Assembly: GCF_003020115.1 (NCBI RefSeq)
Contig: NZ_PYFX01000004.1
Coordinates: 496,001 to 560,000 of the forward strand
Direction of reading: 5' to 3'
Source: Bradyrhizobium sp. MOS002
GTDB lineage: Bacteria > Pseudomonadota > Alphaproteobacteria > Rhizobiales > Xanthobacteraceae
Length of the DNA: 64,000 bases
Each line of letters opens with the position of its first letter. The first letter of the stretch is position 1. Under the pieces are notes generated by a model that was given only the letters and a program-made list of their open reading frames with translations, did no database searches and was not told the DNA's origin. The translations under genes were made by a program, and so were the position numbers. This document shows, one piece after another, positions 15,513 to 24,707 of this stretch.

Positions 15513-17114
15513 ATGCAGCACGATCCGAACGACGTCTCGCGCGTCACGGCGGAAACGACAACGTTCTCGCGGCGCCAATTGTTCGATTACGGTCTCAAGG
15601 CAGGCGCGTTGACTCTGTTCGCAGGTGCGGCGAATGCCCAGCACGCCGTGCACGGCCATGCGGGCACGTCCCACACCGTGGACATGTCGCCGACCATGGG
15701 GATGGTCGCTGAAACGCCCGTTCCCGCCATGGACCAGCCGCTGATCGAGCCCGAGGTGCGGCGGTCCGTCAATGGCGTGCTGAGCACGACGTTGCGCGTC
15801 GGCTATGCCTATCGCCAGATCGGCGGCGTCAGGCTCTATGTCAGATCCTATGAGGGCGGCAGCCCCGGGCCGACCCTGCGCATGAAGCCCGGCGAGACGC
15901 TGCGCATCAAGATGATCAACGATTTGCCGCCGAACCGCGATGGCTTGCCGGCCGACATCAGCCATCCGCATCAGTTCAACAACACCAATTTCCATTTCCA
16001 CGGCGCGCATACCAGCCCAAGCGGGATTTCGGACAACGTCATGCGCTCGATGGCTCCGGGCCGCAGCTACAACATCGAAATCACCCTGCCGGCCGATCAC
16101 ACCAGGGGCACCTACTGGTATCACCCGCATCACCACGGCAGCGCCGACATCCAGATGTCTTCCGGCATGGTCGGCGCCGTCGTCATCGAGGGTGATTTCG
16201 CGGACGTTCCCGAGATCGCGACAGCCCGCGAACGCCTCATGGTGCTGACCCAGGTGGTCTACGATGCCAACGGCATGGTCGAGAATTTCGAGACGCTATT
16301 TCCCGAGACCGCGACGCGCTTTCTCGCCATCAACGGCCAGCGTCGGCCAATGATCGAGATGCGGCCCGGCGAGGTGCAGCGCTGGCGCATCCTCAATGCC
16401 GCCTATCAAGACGACATGCTGCTCGACCTGGAGAAGCACGATCTGCAAGCGATCGCCTATGACGGCATCCAGCTCGGCGCCATGCAGCCGCTCAAGCAGC
16501 TCCTGATCGCGCCCGGTCAGCGCGCAGACATTCTGGTGAAGGCGGGCGGCCCCGGCACCTACGCCTTCAATGCGGCGCCCTACGACCAGGGCCACCCTTC
16601 GCCAGTGGGACCGCTGGCGCGGGTTGTGGTCTCGGGCGCGCCGATGGACATGAAGCTGCCGCGCTCTCTGCCGCCGGCGCCGCTCGCGACCATCAAGGAC
16701 TCCGAGATCACCAACCGCCGCAAGGTGGTGCTGTCGGCGACCGCGCCGGAGGCCGATGCCGCCGGCCATTGGCAGGAATTCGAGTTCTTCGTCGACGGCA
16801 AGAAGTTCGACCCCGGCCGGATCGATCAGCGGGTCAAGCTCGGCGCGGTCGAGGAGTGGACAATCGTCAACACGCATGAGCATGACGACCACGTGTTCCA
16901 CATCCATACCAACCCGTTCCAGGTGATCTCGGCCAATGGCAAGGCGCTGGCGGTGCCGGAATGGCGGGATTCCGTGATCGTGGAGCGCAAGGGCGGCCAG
17001 GTCGTGTTCCGCTCGCGCTTCATCGATTTCACCGGTGTCTACATGCTCCACTGCCACATGATGAACCATGAGGAGATGGGCATGATGCAGACCGTCGAGG
17101 TCTACAAGGCGTAA
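15513..17114 (+). CDS. Multicopper oxidase, Tat-exported, 533 aa
   Basis: A twin-arginine signal (TTFSRRQLFDYGLKAGAL, about 16-34) directs export. All four copper motifs are present: HFHG (about 161), HPHHHG (about 204), HDDHVFHIHTNPFQV (about 450-465) and HCHMMNHEEMGM (about 513-523). The last supplies the type 1 copper Cys, His and axial Met. Length and spacing fit a three-domain laccase/CueO/CopA-like oxidase. A His/Met-rich linker after the signal (HAVHGHAGTSH, MSPTMGM) suggests a copper-handling role. No copper regulator or CopB is adjacent, so the substrate is open. Confidence 0.92.
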   Translation: MQHDPNDVSRVTAETTTFSRRQLFDYGLKAGALTLFAGAANAQHAVHGHAGTSHTVDMSPTMGMVAETPVPAMDQPLIEPEVRRSVNGVLSTTLRVGYAYRQIGGVRLYVRSYEGGSPGPTLRMKPGETLRIKMINDLPPNRDGLPADISHPHQFNNTNFHFHGAHTSPSGISDNVMRSMAPGRSYNIEITLPADHTRGTYWYHPHHHGSADIQMSSGMVGAVVIEGDFADVPEIATARERLMVLTQVVYDANGMVENFETLFPETATRFLAINGQRRPMIEMRPGEVQRWRILNAAYQDDMLLDLEKHDLQAIAYDGIQLGAMQPLKQLLIAPGQRADILVKAGGPGTYAFNAAPYDQGHPSPVGPLARVVVSGAPMDMKLPRSLPPAPLATIKDSEITNRRKVVLSATAPEADAAGHWQEFEFFVDGKKFDPGRIDQRVKLGAVEEWTIVNTHEHDDHVFHIHTNPFQVISANGKALAVPEWRDSVIVERKGGQVVFRSRFIDFTGVYMLHCHMMNHEEMGMMQTVEVYKA

Positions 17115-17235
17115 GCTGTGGGTGGAATTGCGCGATTTTGGTTGCGCGCAGGGCTGATCCGGGCTCGGCCGGGCTTCCCCTGGCGGCCGGCATGGCCTAT
17201 GACGCTGCAACGCAACAATCCCCCAAAAAGACCTC

Positions 17236-18858
17236 ATGATCCGCCTCGACAACGTCAGCAAGCAAGCCGGCCACCAGATCCTGTTCATCGAAGCCTCCGC
17301 CGCCCTCAACAAGGGCGAGAAGATCGGGCTCGTCGGCCCGAACGGCGCGGGCAAGACCACGCTGTTCCGGATGATCGCCGGCGAGGAGCTGCCCGACGAG
17401 GGGCAGGTCTCGACCGATCGCGGCATCACCATCGGCTATTTCAACCAGGACGTCGGCGAGATGGCCGGCCGCAGTGCCGTGGCCGAGGTCATGGACGGGG
17501 CGGGACCGGTGAGTGCGGTCGCGGCCGAGCTACGCGAGCTTGAGACCGCCATGGCCGATCCCGACAAGGCCGATCAGATGGACGAAATCATCGCGCGCTA
17601 CGGCGAGGTGCAGCACGCGTTCGAGGAGCTCGACGGCTACGCGCTCGATGGTCGCGCGCGCGAGGCCCTGTCCGGCCTCGGCTTCAGCCAGGAGATGATG
17701 GACGGCGACGTCGGCAAGCTCTCCGGCGGCTGGAAGATGCGCGTGGCGCTCGCCCGCATCCTGCTGATGCGTCCCGACGTCATGCTGCTCGACGAGCCGA
17801 GCAACCATCTCGATCTCGAAAGCCTGATCTGGCTTGAGAAGTTCCTGCACGACTACGAAGGCACGCTGCTGATGACCTCGCACGACCGCGAGTTCATCAA
17901 CCGCGTGATTTCGAAAGTGGTCGAGATCGATTCCGGCTCGCTCACCACCTATTCCGGCAATTACGAGTTCTACGAGCAGCAGCGTGCGCTGAACGAGAAG
18001 CAGCAGCAGGCCCAGTTCGAGCGCCAGCAAGCGATGCTCGCCAAGGAGATCAAGTTCATCGAGCGGTTCAAGGCGCGCGCCTCTCATGCCGCTCAGGTTC
18101 AGAGCCGGGTGAAGAAGCTCGACAAGATCGAGCGGGTCGAGCCGCCGCGCCGCCGCCAGACGGTGGCGTTCGACTTTCCGCCCGCGCCGCGCTCGGGCGA
18201 GGACGTCGTTGCGCTCAAGCAGGTGTTCAAGGGCTACGGCAACAAGCGCATCTATGACGGGCTCGATTTCATGATCCGCCGCAGGGAGCGCTGGTGCGTG
18301 ATGGGCGTCAACGGCGCCGGCAAATCGACGCTGCTCAAGCTCGTCGCGGGTGCGAGCGAGCCGGACGAGGGCACGGTCGCGGTCGGCGGTAGCGTCAAGA
18401 TGGGCTATTTCGCCCAGCATGCGATGGACCTGCTCGACGGCGAGCAGACGGTGTTCGAGTCACTCGAATACGCGTTTCCGACCGCGGGGCAGGGATCCTT
18501 GCGCGCGCTCGCCGGCTGCTTCGGTTTCTCCGGCGACGACGTCGAGAAGCGCTGCCGCGTGCTCTCGGGTGGCGAGAAGGCGCGCCTGGTGATGGCGAAG
18601 ATGCTGTTCGATCCGCCGAACTTCCTGGTGCTGGACGAGCCGACCAACCATCTCGACCTCGCCACCAAGGAGATGCTGATCACGGCGCTGTCGGATTTCG
18701 AGGGCACCATGCTGTTCGTCTCGCATGACCGGCATTTTCTCAGCGTCCTGTCGAACCGCGTGCTGGAGCTGACGCCGGAGGGCATCCACCAGTTCGGCGG
18801 TGGCTACACGGAATACGTTGCGCGCACGGGGCAGGAAGCGCCGGGGTTGCGGAGCTAG
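17236..18858 (+). CDS. ABC-F family ATP-binding protein, 540 aa
   Basis: Two ABC ATPase domains in tandem and no membrane segments. Walker A sites are GPNGAGKTT (about 34) and GVNGAGKST (about 357). Signatures are LSGGWKMRVALARIL and LSGGEKARLVMAKMLF, each followed by LDEPSNHLDL or LDEPTNHLDL. The linker between domains (about 250-310) is charged and helical, as expected for the P-site tRNA interaction motif of ABC-F translation factors. The protein likely binds the ribosome. The subgroup looks like YheS/Uup or EttA-like, not decided here. Its stop overlaps the convergent GDPD gene by four bases. Confidence 0.92.
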   Translation: MIRLDNVSKQAGHQILFIEASAALNKGEKIGLVGPNGAGKTTLFRMIAGEELPDEGQVSTDRGITIGYFNQDVGEMAGRSAVAEVMDGAGPVSAVAAELRELETAMADPDKADQMDEIIARYGEVQHAFEELDGYALDGRAREALSGLGFSQEMMDGDVGKLSGGWKMRVALARILLMRPDVMLLDEPSNHLDLESLIWLEKFLHDYEGTLLMTSHDREFINRVISKVVEIDSGSLTTYSGNYEFYEQQRALNEKQQQAQFERQQAMLAKEIKFIERFKARASHAAQVQSRVKKLDKIERVEPPRRRQTVAFDFPPAPRSGEDVVALKQVFKGYGNKRIYDGLDFMIRRRERWCVMGVNGAGKSTLLKLVAGASEPDEGTVAVGGSVKMGYFAQHAMDLLDGEQTVFESLEYAFPTAGQGSLRALAGCFGFSGDDVEKRCRVLSGGEKARLVMAKMLFDPPNFLVLDEPTNHLDLATKEMLITALSDFEGTMLFVSHDRHFLSVLSNRVLELTPEGIHQFGGGYTEYVARTGQEAPGLRS

Positions 18859-19838
18859 TTCTTGCGCTTTCCCGCAATCGTGGCGATGGCCTCGATCTCG
18901 TTGGTCCAGATCCCGCCGGAATAGCCTTGCGGGAGCCGGGCGAACAATTCCGGCGTATCGATGCCGGTGGAGAATTCGCCGCCGCTGTAGGGGCCGAGCA
19001 CGAACACCGCGCTGTTGGCGCCGGTCATCCGATCGAGGAAGCGGTCGGGCCAGCCCCATAGCCAGGATGCGGCGTTGACCGGCACCAGCACCATCGCGTT
19101 GCGGCAGGCGGACGGCACCAGACCGGTCCAGCCATAGCCGGTATAGCCGATCAGGCAGCTTCGGATCGCCGCACGCGAAATCGTGCGGACATCAGGGGTG
19201 AGGCGACGGATCACGTCGATGGGCTCGTCACCGCCATAGACCATGATCGTCCGGCGGCGCTCGGCCGGCAGCGCGTTCAACACAGTGGCAAGTTTCTCGC
19301 CTTCGCCAGCGTCCCGGCTCTTCACGTTGATGAGGAGCTTCTTGTCAGGGAAGGCGGCGAACACCTCCGACAATGTCGGCATCATCCCGATGCCTTTGCC
19401 GCGAAACGGAAATGACTTGCCGCCGTCGGCGGTGTAGCCATAGCCGAGGTCGAGCAGTTTCAGCTTCGCCATGCTCTGCTCGCGGGTCACGCCGTGGCCG
19501 TCGGTGCGGCAATCGAGCGTCCAGTCGTGGAATACGGCGAATCCGCCGTCGGTGGTCGGGTGCACGTCGAGCTCGACCACATCTGCGCCGGCGTCGAAGC
19601 TTGCTCGCATCGAACGTATGGTGTTCTCGAGATAGTCGTGCGTCGGCGGCAACATGCGTGCGGCGGTGCAGGTGTCGTTCTTCACATCGCGCTCATCGAA
19701 GCGCTGCGCCATGCCGCGATGGGCAAGCAGCACCGGCTTGCCGTCACGATGAGGCGCCAGCAGACTCGTGTTGTTGACGTAGACGCCCAAAGCGACGGCG
19801 ATGATGGCTGCCGTCGCGACTCTCAGTTTCGTGCCCAC
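18855..19838 (-). CDS. Glycerophosphodiester phosphodiesterase family protein, 327 aa
   Basis: An N-terminal hydrophobic segment (VATAAIIAVALGVYVNN) is a signal peptide or anchor. LLAHRGMAQ (about 37) and GADVVELDVHPTTDGGFAVF followed by HDW (about 84-106) are the GDPD-type catalytic motifs, giving the His, Glu, Asp and His of the TIM barrel. LINVKS supplies a later active-site strand. The likely role is hydrolysis of glycerophosphodiesters in the periplasm. The last third (GYTGYGWTGLVPSACRN, ANSAVFVLGPYSGG) is less conserved, so the exact substrate is uncertain. Confidence 0.85.
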   Translation of the reverse strand: MGTKLRVATAAIIAVALGVYVNNTSLLAPHRDGKPVLLAHRGMAQRFDERDVKNDTCTAARMLPPTHDYLENTIRSMRASFDAGADVVELDVHPTTDGGFAVFHDWTLDCRTDGHGVTREQSMAKLKLLDLGYGYTADGGKSFPFRGKGIGMMPTLSEVFAAFPDKKLLINVKSRDAGEGEKLATVLNALPAERRRTIMVYGGDEPIDVIRRLTPDVRTISRAAIRSCLIGYTGYGWTGLVPSACRNAMVLVPVNAASWLWGWPDRFLDRMTGANSAVFVLGPYSGGEFSTGIDTPELFARLPQGYSGGIWTNEIEAIATIAGKRKN

Positions 19839-19984
19839 CGATTCCTCCCCATTCCGTGGTCACCGTCGGCGGCGTTTGGAGTTGATTTGCGGCAATCGCC
19901 ACGCAATGAGACGGCACGCGCCGTTCGGCTTGAACCGTCCGATGGCGCCCGCTACGCTGCTTCAAAACTGGGAGTGGAACGCGC

Positions 19985-20860
19985 ATGAAGGAGCTCAGGA
20001 TCGGTGACATCACCATCGATGCGGTGATCGAGCGGGAAGGGCCGTGGCGGCGGCCGCAGGATTTTTTCCCGGCCTATGACGAGGGCGTGTTCAAGCGCCA
20101 CCTGCCGACGATGGAGCCGGAGGTGTTCGATGCCGCGCGCGGCATGATGGTGATCACCTATCAGACCTTCGTGGTACGCACGCCGCGCTATACCATCCTG
20201 GTCGACACCTGCACCGGCGAGGACAAGGGCCATCCGCCGCCGTTCGATTTTCCGGGCAAGGAACGCTGGCGCAACGAGCTGTTCGCGCTCGGCATCGCTT
20301 TCGAGCAGATCGACTACGTCTTCTGCACGCATCTTCATATCGACCACACCGGCTGGAATACGACCTTGCGCGACGGCCGCTGGGTGCCGACGTTTCCGAA
20401 TGCGAAATATGTCTTTCACAAGGGCGAATATGCGGCCTGGGAGGCCGAGCATGCCAAGGGCAGCAACCCGCCCGGCACCGTGTTTCGCGACAATTGCCTG
20501 CCGATCGTCGAGGCAGGCCAAGCGCTGTTGGTCGATGATGACTACGCGCTCGATGACACCGTCACGCTGACGCCGACGCCGGGGCATTCGCCCTGTCATT
20601 GCTGCGTGAACATCTTCTCGAAGGGGCGCCGCGCGGTGGTCGCCGGCGACCTCATGCATCATCAGATCCAATGCCGCGAGCCGGACTGGTCGGCCAGGCC
20701 GGATTGGGATGCGAAGCAGTCGGCGGTGTCGCGGCGAAAGTTCTTCGCCTCAGTCGCGGACACCGACACGCTGATCCTGCCGATTCATTTTCCGGCGCCG
20801 ACAGTCGGGCTGATCAAGCCGTTCGGCGCCGCCTTTGACTACCGGTTCAAGCGGGAGTAG
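19985..20860 (+). CDS. Metallo-beta-lactamase-fold hydrolase, 291 aa
   Basis: The zinc motif THLHIDHTGW (about 114-123), a later TPTPGHSPCHCCV (about 198) and AGDLMHHQIQ (about 220) define a two-metal MBL hydrolase. Overall size and the N-terminal FxxVVRTPRYTILVDTCTG strand pattern resemble the quorum-quenching lactonase/AttM-like group, but many MBL hydrolases share this and the substrate is not fixed by sequence. No signal peptide is seen. ATG 19985 has GGAACGCGC just upstream. It lies between the divergent GDPD gene and the convergent asparaginase gene. Confidence 0.82.
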   Translation: MKELRIGDITIDAVIEREGPWRRPQDFFPAYDEGVFKRHLPTMEPEVFDAARGMMVITYQTFVVRTPRYTILVDTCTGEDKGHPPPFDFPGKERWRNELFALGIAFEQIDYVFCTHLHIDHTGWNTTLRDGRWVPTFPNAKYVFHKGEYAAWEAEHAKGSNPPGTVFRDNCLPIVEAGQALLVDDDYALDDTVTLTPTPGHSPCHCCVNIFSKGRRAVVAGDLMHHQIQCREPDWSARPDWDAKQSAVSRRKFFASVADTDTLILPIHFPAPTVGLIKPFGAAFDYRFKRE

Positions 20861-20881
20861 GGCGACCGCGGGTCGGACCCT

Positions 20882-21973
20882 CTAGTAAGTGAAGAACATC
20901 CGCTGGATTTCTTTCGTGTCAGTCGTCTTGGTCAGTGCGAGCATCAGCAGAATGCGCGCCTTTTGAGGATTGAGCGTATCCGAGACGACGAAGTCGTGTT
21001 CGTCGTCCTTGGCCTCGCCATTGCGTGCGACGATGCCGTTTCCGACACGGCTGCTGCGCACGATCACGACCCCCTTCTTGCGGGCTTCGTCGAGCGCCGG
21101 CTCGACCGCGGGCCGAGCCAGGCTGCCGTCCCCGACGCCGGCATGCACGATCCCCTTGGCTCCGGCGGCGACAAAAGCGTCGATCGCGACCCGGTTCATG
21201 TTGGCGTAGCCGTAGACGATGTCGACTTGCGGCAGGACATCGAGGCTGGAGACGTCAAATTCGGAGTCCGCCGTGTGCCGGCGCGTCGATTGACGATAGA
21301 AGTACGGCTTGTTGCCCTGCATGTAGCCGAGAAAGCCGAGTTCAGGCGTGCGGAAGGTGTCCGCCGTCGAGGTGTTGTTCTTGGTGACGTCGCGTGCCGC
21401 GTTGATCTGATCGTTGAGAGCGACGAGCACGCCCTTGCCGACGGCCTCGTCACTGCCCGCGAGGATCACCGCATTGAAGAGGTTGATCGGCCCATCCGCG
21501 CTGATCGCGGTCGACGGCCGCATCGCGCCGACGACCACGACGGGTTTCTTGCTCTTGACGACGAGGTCCAGGAAATAGCTGGTTTCCTCGATCGTGTCGG
21601 TCCCGTGCGTGATCACGATGCCATCGACGTCGTCCTGCGCGAGCAGCGTGTTGACGCGCTTTGCGAGCTTGAGCCAGTAGTCATTGTTCATGTTCTCGCT
21701 GGCGATCTGGAAAACCTGCTCGCCCTTGACGTTGGCCACCATTTTCAGTTCGGGGACGGCGTTCAGGAGGGTCTCGATGCCCACCGTGGCTGCGGTGTAA
21801 CCGACTACGGTGGTGCTGCTCGCTCCGCTGCCGGCGATCGTGCCGCCGGTCGCCAGAACCATGACATTGGGCAGACCGGGGCCCCTCGCGTTTGCGACGT
21901 CAGGGCTGATGAGCAGCGCGACGAGCAAGCTCATTGCCGCGATGATCTGATGACGCATTCGGGGTTGCCACAT
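20882..21973 (-). CDS. ansB: Periplasmic (type II) L-asparaginase, 363 aa
   Basis: After an N-terminal signal peptide (IIAAMSLLVALLISPDVANA), VLATGGTIAGSG (about 40) carries the nucleophile Thr. VITHGTDTIEETSYFL (about 121) carries the second Thr and Asp, and VVVGAMRPSTAISADGP follows. These are the standard motifs of bacterial type II asparaginases (hydrolysis of asparagine to aspartate and ammonia). The length fits a full subunit of the tetramer. The gene is followed upstream on the same strand by an intergenic hairpin and the PsiF-type gene. Confidence 0.93.
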   Translation of the reverse strand: MWQPRMRHQIIAAMSLLVALLISPDVANARGPGLPNVMVLATGGTIAGSGASSTTVVGYTAATVGIETLLNAVPELKMVANVKGEQVFQIASENMNNDYWLKLAKRVNTLLAQDDVDGIVITHGTDTIEETSYFLDLVVKSKKPVVVVGAMRPSTAISADGPINLFNAVILAGSDEAVGKGVLVALNDQINAARDVTKNNTSTADTFRTPELGFLGYMQGNKPYFYRQSTRRHTADSEFDVSSLDVLPQVDIVYGYANMNRVAIDAFVAAGAKGIVHAGVGDGSLARPAVEPALDEARKKGVVIVRSSRVGNGIVARNGEAKDDEHDFVVSDTLNPQKARILLMLALTKTTDTKEIQRMFFTY

Positions 21974-22118
21974 CTTGACGTTCCTTTCCTAGAAAGCCTG
22001 TCGACGCGCCCCGGTTCGCTCAGCACTGCATGATCGGTCAGCCTGAGCCTCCTGTCTAGGGTTGCGCTGCTTTCGAATGATTTTGGTTTGGACGCTGGCA
22101 CACGGGAATACACACGCG

Positions 22119-22145
22119 AATGGCCGGGACAAGCCCGGCCATGAC
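22119..22145. repeat. Intergenic palindrome (ATGGCCGGG hairpin)
   Basis: ATGGCCGGG, loop ACAAG, CCCGGCCAT: a perfect nine-base stem downstream of the PsiF-type gene. This palindrome type is widely scattered between genes in Bradyrhizobium and relatives. It may act as a transcript end. Confidence 0.7.
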
Positions 22146-22196
22146 GCAGTTCGTTTGGCGATTGCCCGCTAAAGAAGCAGCGAATTCGCAGCGCGA

Positions 22197-22445
22197 TTAC
22201 GCGCCGACTTCGCACTTCTTCATGAAGCTGTTCTTGGCGGCGCCGGCGAGCGGCTTGCCCTCGGCGCTGACAGCCTTGGGCGCGCAGGCGTCGGCCTTGC
22301 ACTTCTTCATGAACGAGGTCTTGGCGGCGCCAGCCAGGGCCTTGCCGTCCTTGCCGACGGCCTTGCTTTCGCAAGTGTCCTCCGCGAAGGCCGACCCCGC
22401 TGCAAACGTGGCAACAATCGCAGCCAGGAAAATCCGCTTCATCAT
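22197..22445 (-). CDS. Secreted PsiF-repeat protein, 82 aa
   Basis: ATG 22445 follows GGGAGAC. A signal peptide (KRIFLAAIVATFAAGSAFA) is followed by two copies of the PsiF repeat: CESKAVGKDGKALAGAAKTS then FMKKC, and ACAPKAVSAEGKPLAGAAKN then SFMKKC. PsiF was named as phosphate-starvation-induced in E. coli; the protein's role is not known. Each repeat has two cysteines that may form disulfides in the periplasm. A second ATG one codon later is possible. Confidence 0.85.
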   Translation of the reverse strand: MMKRIFLAAIVATFAAGSAFAEDTCESKAVGKDGKALAGAAKTSFMKKCKADACAPKAVSAEGKPLAGAAKNSFMKKCEVGA

Positions 22446-22559
22446 GATTGTCTCCCTAAACCAGAAATGGCACGCGGATTGGAGCCGGGAATCGTGGCGC
22501 AATCAAGCTGGATAAACATGGACCGCGGCCGCCATCGCGATTTTTGTTCGCCTGCGCCG

Positions 22560-23534
22560 TTAGGCGCCCCGCGCGAGAAGGGCCTTGAAGTCCGCCCGTG
22601 CGCGCCGCGCTTCGGCCCGCGCCACCTCGGAGGCGTCGCCGAGGCCGAAATAGCCGTGGATCAGGCCGGCGCCCTCATGATGCTTCACCCGCACGCCGGC
22701 GGCTTCCAGCGCGTGCGCATAGGCGGCACCTTCGTCGCGCAGGGGATCGAACCAGGCGGTGGTGACGATCGCGGGCGCGACGCCGGCAAGCGAAGCCGCG
22801 CGCAGCGGCGAAACGCGCCAGTCGGTCGCGTGCGAGGGATCGGCGAGATAATGGCCGCAAAACCACTCCATCACCGCGCGGGAGAGGAAGTAGCCTTCGG
22901 CATTCTCGGCGCGCGAGGGAAAACGAGCGTTCTCGCGCGCGTCCGCATAACTCCCGAGGACGTCGGTCACGGGATAGACCAGGAGTTGCGCGGCGAGCTT
23001 GATGCCGGCGTCGCGGCAGGCGATCGCGGTGGTGGCGGCGAGATTGCCGCCGGCGCTGTCGCCGGCAACGCCAAGGCGTTTTGCATCGCCGCCAAATTCC
23101 GCGACGCGGCCAAACACGTCGCTGACCGCGGCAAAGGCGTCCTCGAACGCGCCGGGAAAGCGGGTTTCGGGCGGGCGCCGGTAGTCGACGGAAATGACGA
23201 CCGCGCCGGTCTCGATCGCAAGGTTGCGTGCCTGCCGGTCGTGGGTCTCGAGGTCGCCCGCGACCCAGCCGCCGCCATGGAAGAACACCACGGTCGGCGC
23301 CGGCGTGGTGCCGACCCGGTAGACCCGTGCATCGAGCGGGCCGGCGCCGCCTTTCACCTTGATATCGGCGACGATGTCGACCGGCGGCGGCGGTATGGCC
23401 GCACGCGAGGCAGCCAGTGCACGCAAGGAATCGCGGGCGCTTTGTGGCGTCATCGTCGTGGCATCGCGCATCGGCAGCAGTGGAATGATCTGGGCGATGA
23501 CGGGATCGAGCGGTGCGGCCATGTTGGCTTTCAT
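22560..23534 (-). CDS. Alpha/beta hydrolase, hormone-sensitive-lipase type, 324 aa
   Basis: ATG 23534 follows GAGGATCCC. The oxyanion motif FFHGGGWVAGD (about 84) and nucleophile elbow GVAGDSAGGNLAATT (about 155-168) define an HSL/bacterial esterase-lipase family member. A later ...WFDPLRDEGAAY supplies the Asp and GLIHGYFGL the His. The expected reaction is hydrolysis of short acyl esters. The gene is cytosolic (no signal) and stands alone, divergent from the nitroreductase gene. Confidence 0.9.
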   Translation of the reverse strand: MKANMAAPLDPVIAQIIPLLPMRDATTMTPQSARDSLRALAASRAAIPPPPVDIVADIKVKGGAGPLDARVYRVGTTPAPTVVFFHGGGWVAGDLETHDRQARNLAIETGAVVISVDYRRPPETRFPGAFEDAFAAVSDVFGRVAEFGGDAKRLGVAGDSAGGNLAATTAIACRDAGIKLAAQLLVYPVTDVLGSYADARENARFPSRAENAEGYFLSRAVMEWFCGHYLADPSHATDWRVSPLRAASLAGVAPAIVTTAWFDPLRDEGAAYAHALEAAGVRVKHHEGAGLIHGYFGLGDASEVARAEARRARADFKALLARGA

Positions 23535-23641
23535 GGGATCCTCACAGGGTTCTTGGTCTTGGTTGCGGGGTAGCATAGATTTTGCGCGGCCCATCGGCAA
23601 CCGCTCGCATGTTGCAATGCCAGGGTTCGCAATAACATGGG

Positions 23642-24343
23642 ATGAACGGGCAGGGAGGTCTTGAGGTGGAATTCGAAACGCTGGTCCAGTCGCGCCGCAG
23701 CGTGCGCGGCTTCAGGAACGAGCCGGTGCCGCGCGCGGTGATCGAGGCGATCATCGACAGCGCCAAGCGTGCGCCGTCGTCGATGAACACCCAGCCCTGG
23801 CATGTCCACGTGCTCACAGGCGGTCCACTGGAACAGCTGCGCCGACGCAACATGGAGGAAATGGTTGCCGGCGCCAAGGTCAAGCGCGACATCGTCAGCC
23901 ACGGCGAGTACCAGGGCGTGCACCGGACCCGACAAGTCGACGTCGCCAAGAAACTGTTCGGCGCGATGGGGATCGCGCGCGACGACAAGCCGATGCGCCA
24001 GGACTGGGTGCTGCGCGGCTTCCGCCAGTTCGATGCGCCGGTCTCGCTGGTTTTGACCTATGACCGCGTGCTCGATCCCGGCGCGGTCTGCCATTTCGAT
24101 CTGGGCGCGCTTTGCTACGGCATCGTGCTCGCGGCCTGGGACCGCGGTCTCGGTTCGGTGATCAACGGGCAGGGCATCATGCGCTCCGACATCGTGCGCG
24201 AGGTCGCAAACATTCCGGAGGACGAGGTGATCATGACCTGCGTCGCGATGGGCTATCCCGACGACAACTTTGCCGCGAACGCCGTGCGTTCCGATCGCGA
24301 GGGCAACGACGATTTCGTGCGCTACGTCGGATTCGCCGAGTAG
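23642..24343 (+). CDS. Nitroreductase family oxidoreductase (FMN), 233 aa
   Basis: RRSVRGFRNEPVPRAVIEAI (about 18-37) and KRAPSSMNTQPWHVHVL are the FMN-binding N-terminus of the nitroreductase family. LGALCYGIVLAAWDRGLGSV and GYPDDNF (where the family often has GYPD) match the C-terminal half. It would be a homodimer using NAD(P)H to reduce nitro or quinone compounds. The start at ATG 23642 is not backed by a strong ribosome binding site; an in-frame codon just inside (VEFETLVQSRRS) is the alternative. Confidence 0.9.
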   Translation: MNGQGGLEVEFETLVQSRRSVRGFRNEPVPRAVIEAIIDSAKRAPSSMNTQPWHVHVLTGGPLEQLRRRNMEEMVAGAKVKRDIVSHGEYQGVHRTRQVDVAKKLFGAMGIARDDKPMRQDWVLRGFRQFDAPVSLVLTYDRVLDPGAVCHFDLGALCYGIVLAAWDRGLGSVINGQGIMRSDIVREVANIPEDEVIMTCVAMGYPDDNFAANAVRSDREGNDDFVRYVGFAE

Positions 24344-24425
24344 TGCAGGCAGGGGAGATTATTCTCTCGCCGTTTTTTTTGGTGCGGACGGCTTCGTGGC
24401 CTCTTGCAATCTCGATCGTGCAGGA

Positions 24426-24450
24426 GGAACAATGTACGGACTGAAAGGTT
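24426..24450 (+). promoter_or_regulatory. Possible EcfG-type promoter (one mismatch)
   Basis: GGAAC at 24426-24430, 16 nt, then GGTT at 24447-24450. The -10 has G instead of C. It lies 25 nt before the ATG at 24475, a suitable distance for a short leader. Confidence 0.3.
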
Positions 24451-24474
24451 TGATGCTGGCGCGAGGGAATTGAC

Positions 24475-24678
24475 ATGCGGCGGCTGGCTAGCCTGGTTCG
24501 ACGGTTCTTCGGCCCGCGAGTGCGGCGTCCGATCGATGATGATCCAAGTCTTCCTTTCACACCTGAAGAGTTCGGCCGGATGATCCGCAGCGGCCGGCAC
24601 GAGGACATGAAGCTGTTGGCCGAAGGGCTCGCCTGCCGGTCCGTTCAGCGCCGCGCCAGACATCGCGCCGCGCACTAG
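24475..24678 (+). CDS. Small basic hypothetical protein, 67 aa
   Basis: ATG 24475 with GAGGGAATT upstream. The N-terminus RRLASLVRRFFGPRVRRP is a strongly basic amphipathic helix, then FTPEEFGRMIRSGRHEDMKL and a basic tail. It may associate with the membrane surface or nucleic acid. I recognise no family. A 13-codon frame (24432-24473) ends two bases before it and may be a leader peptide or chance. Confidence 0.45.
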   Translation: MRRLASLVRRFFGPRVRRPIDDDPSLPFTPEEFGRMIRSGRHEDMKLLAEGLACRSVQRRARHRAAH

Positions 24679-24707
24679 GGTCCGCGTTCGGAACAGGTCT
24701 TACGCGC

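Noticed and set aside
18855..18858. Four-base overlap of the convergent ABC-F and GDPD stops as a regulatory feature
   Set aside because: Tail-to-tail stop overlap is common in compact genomes and needs no special explanation.
22469..22484. TGGCACG-N4-TTGG, near a sigma-54 promoter
   Set aside because: The -12 element has a mismatch and no gene starts downstream on that strand.
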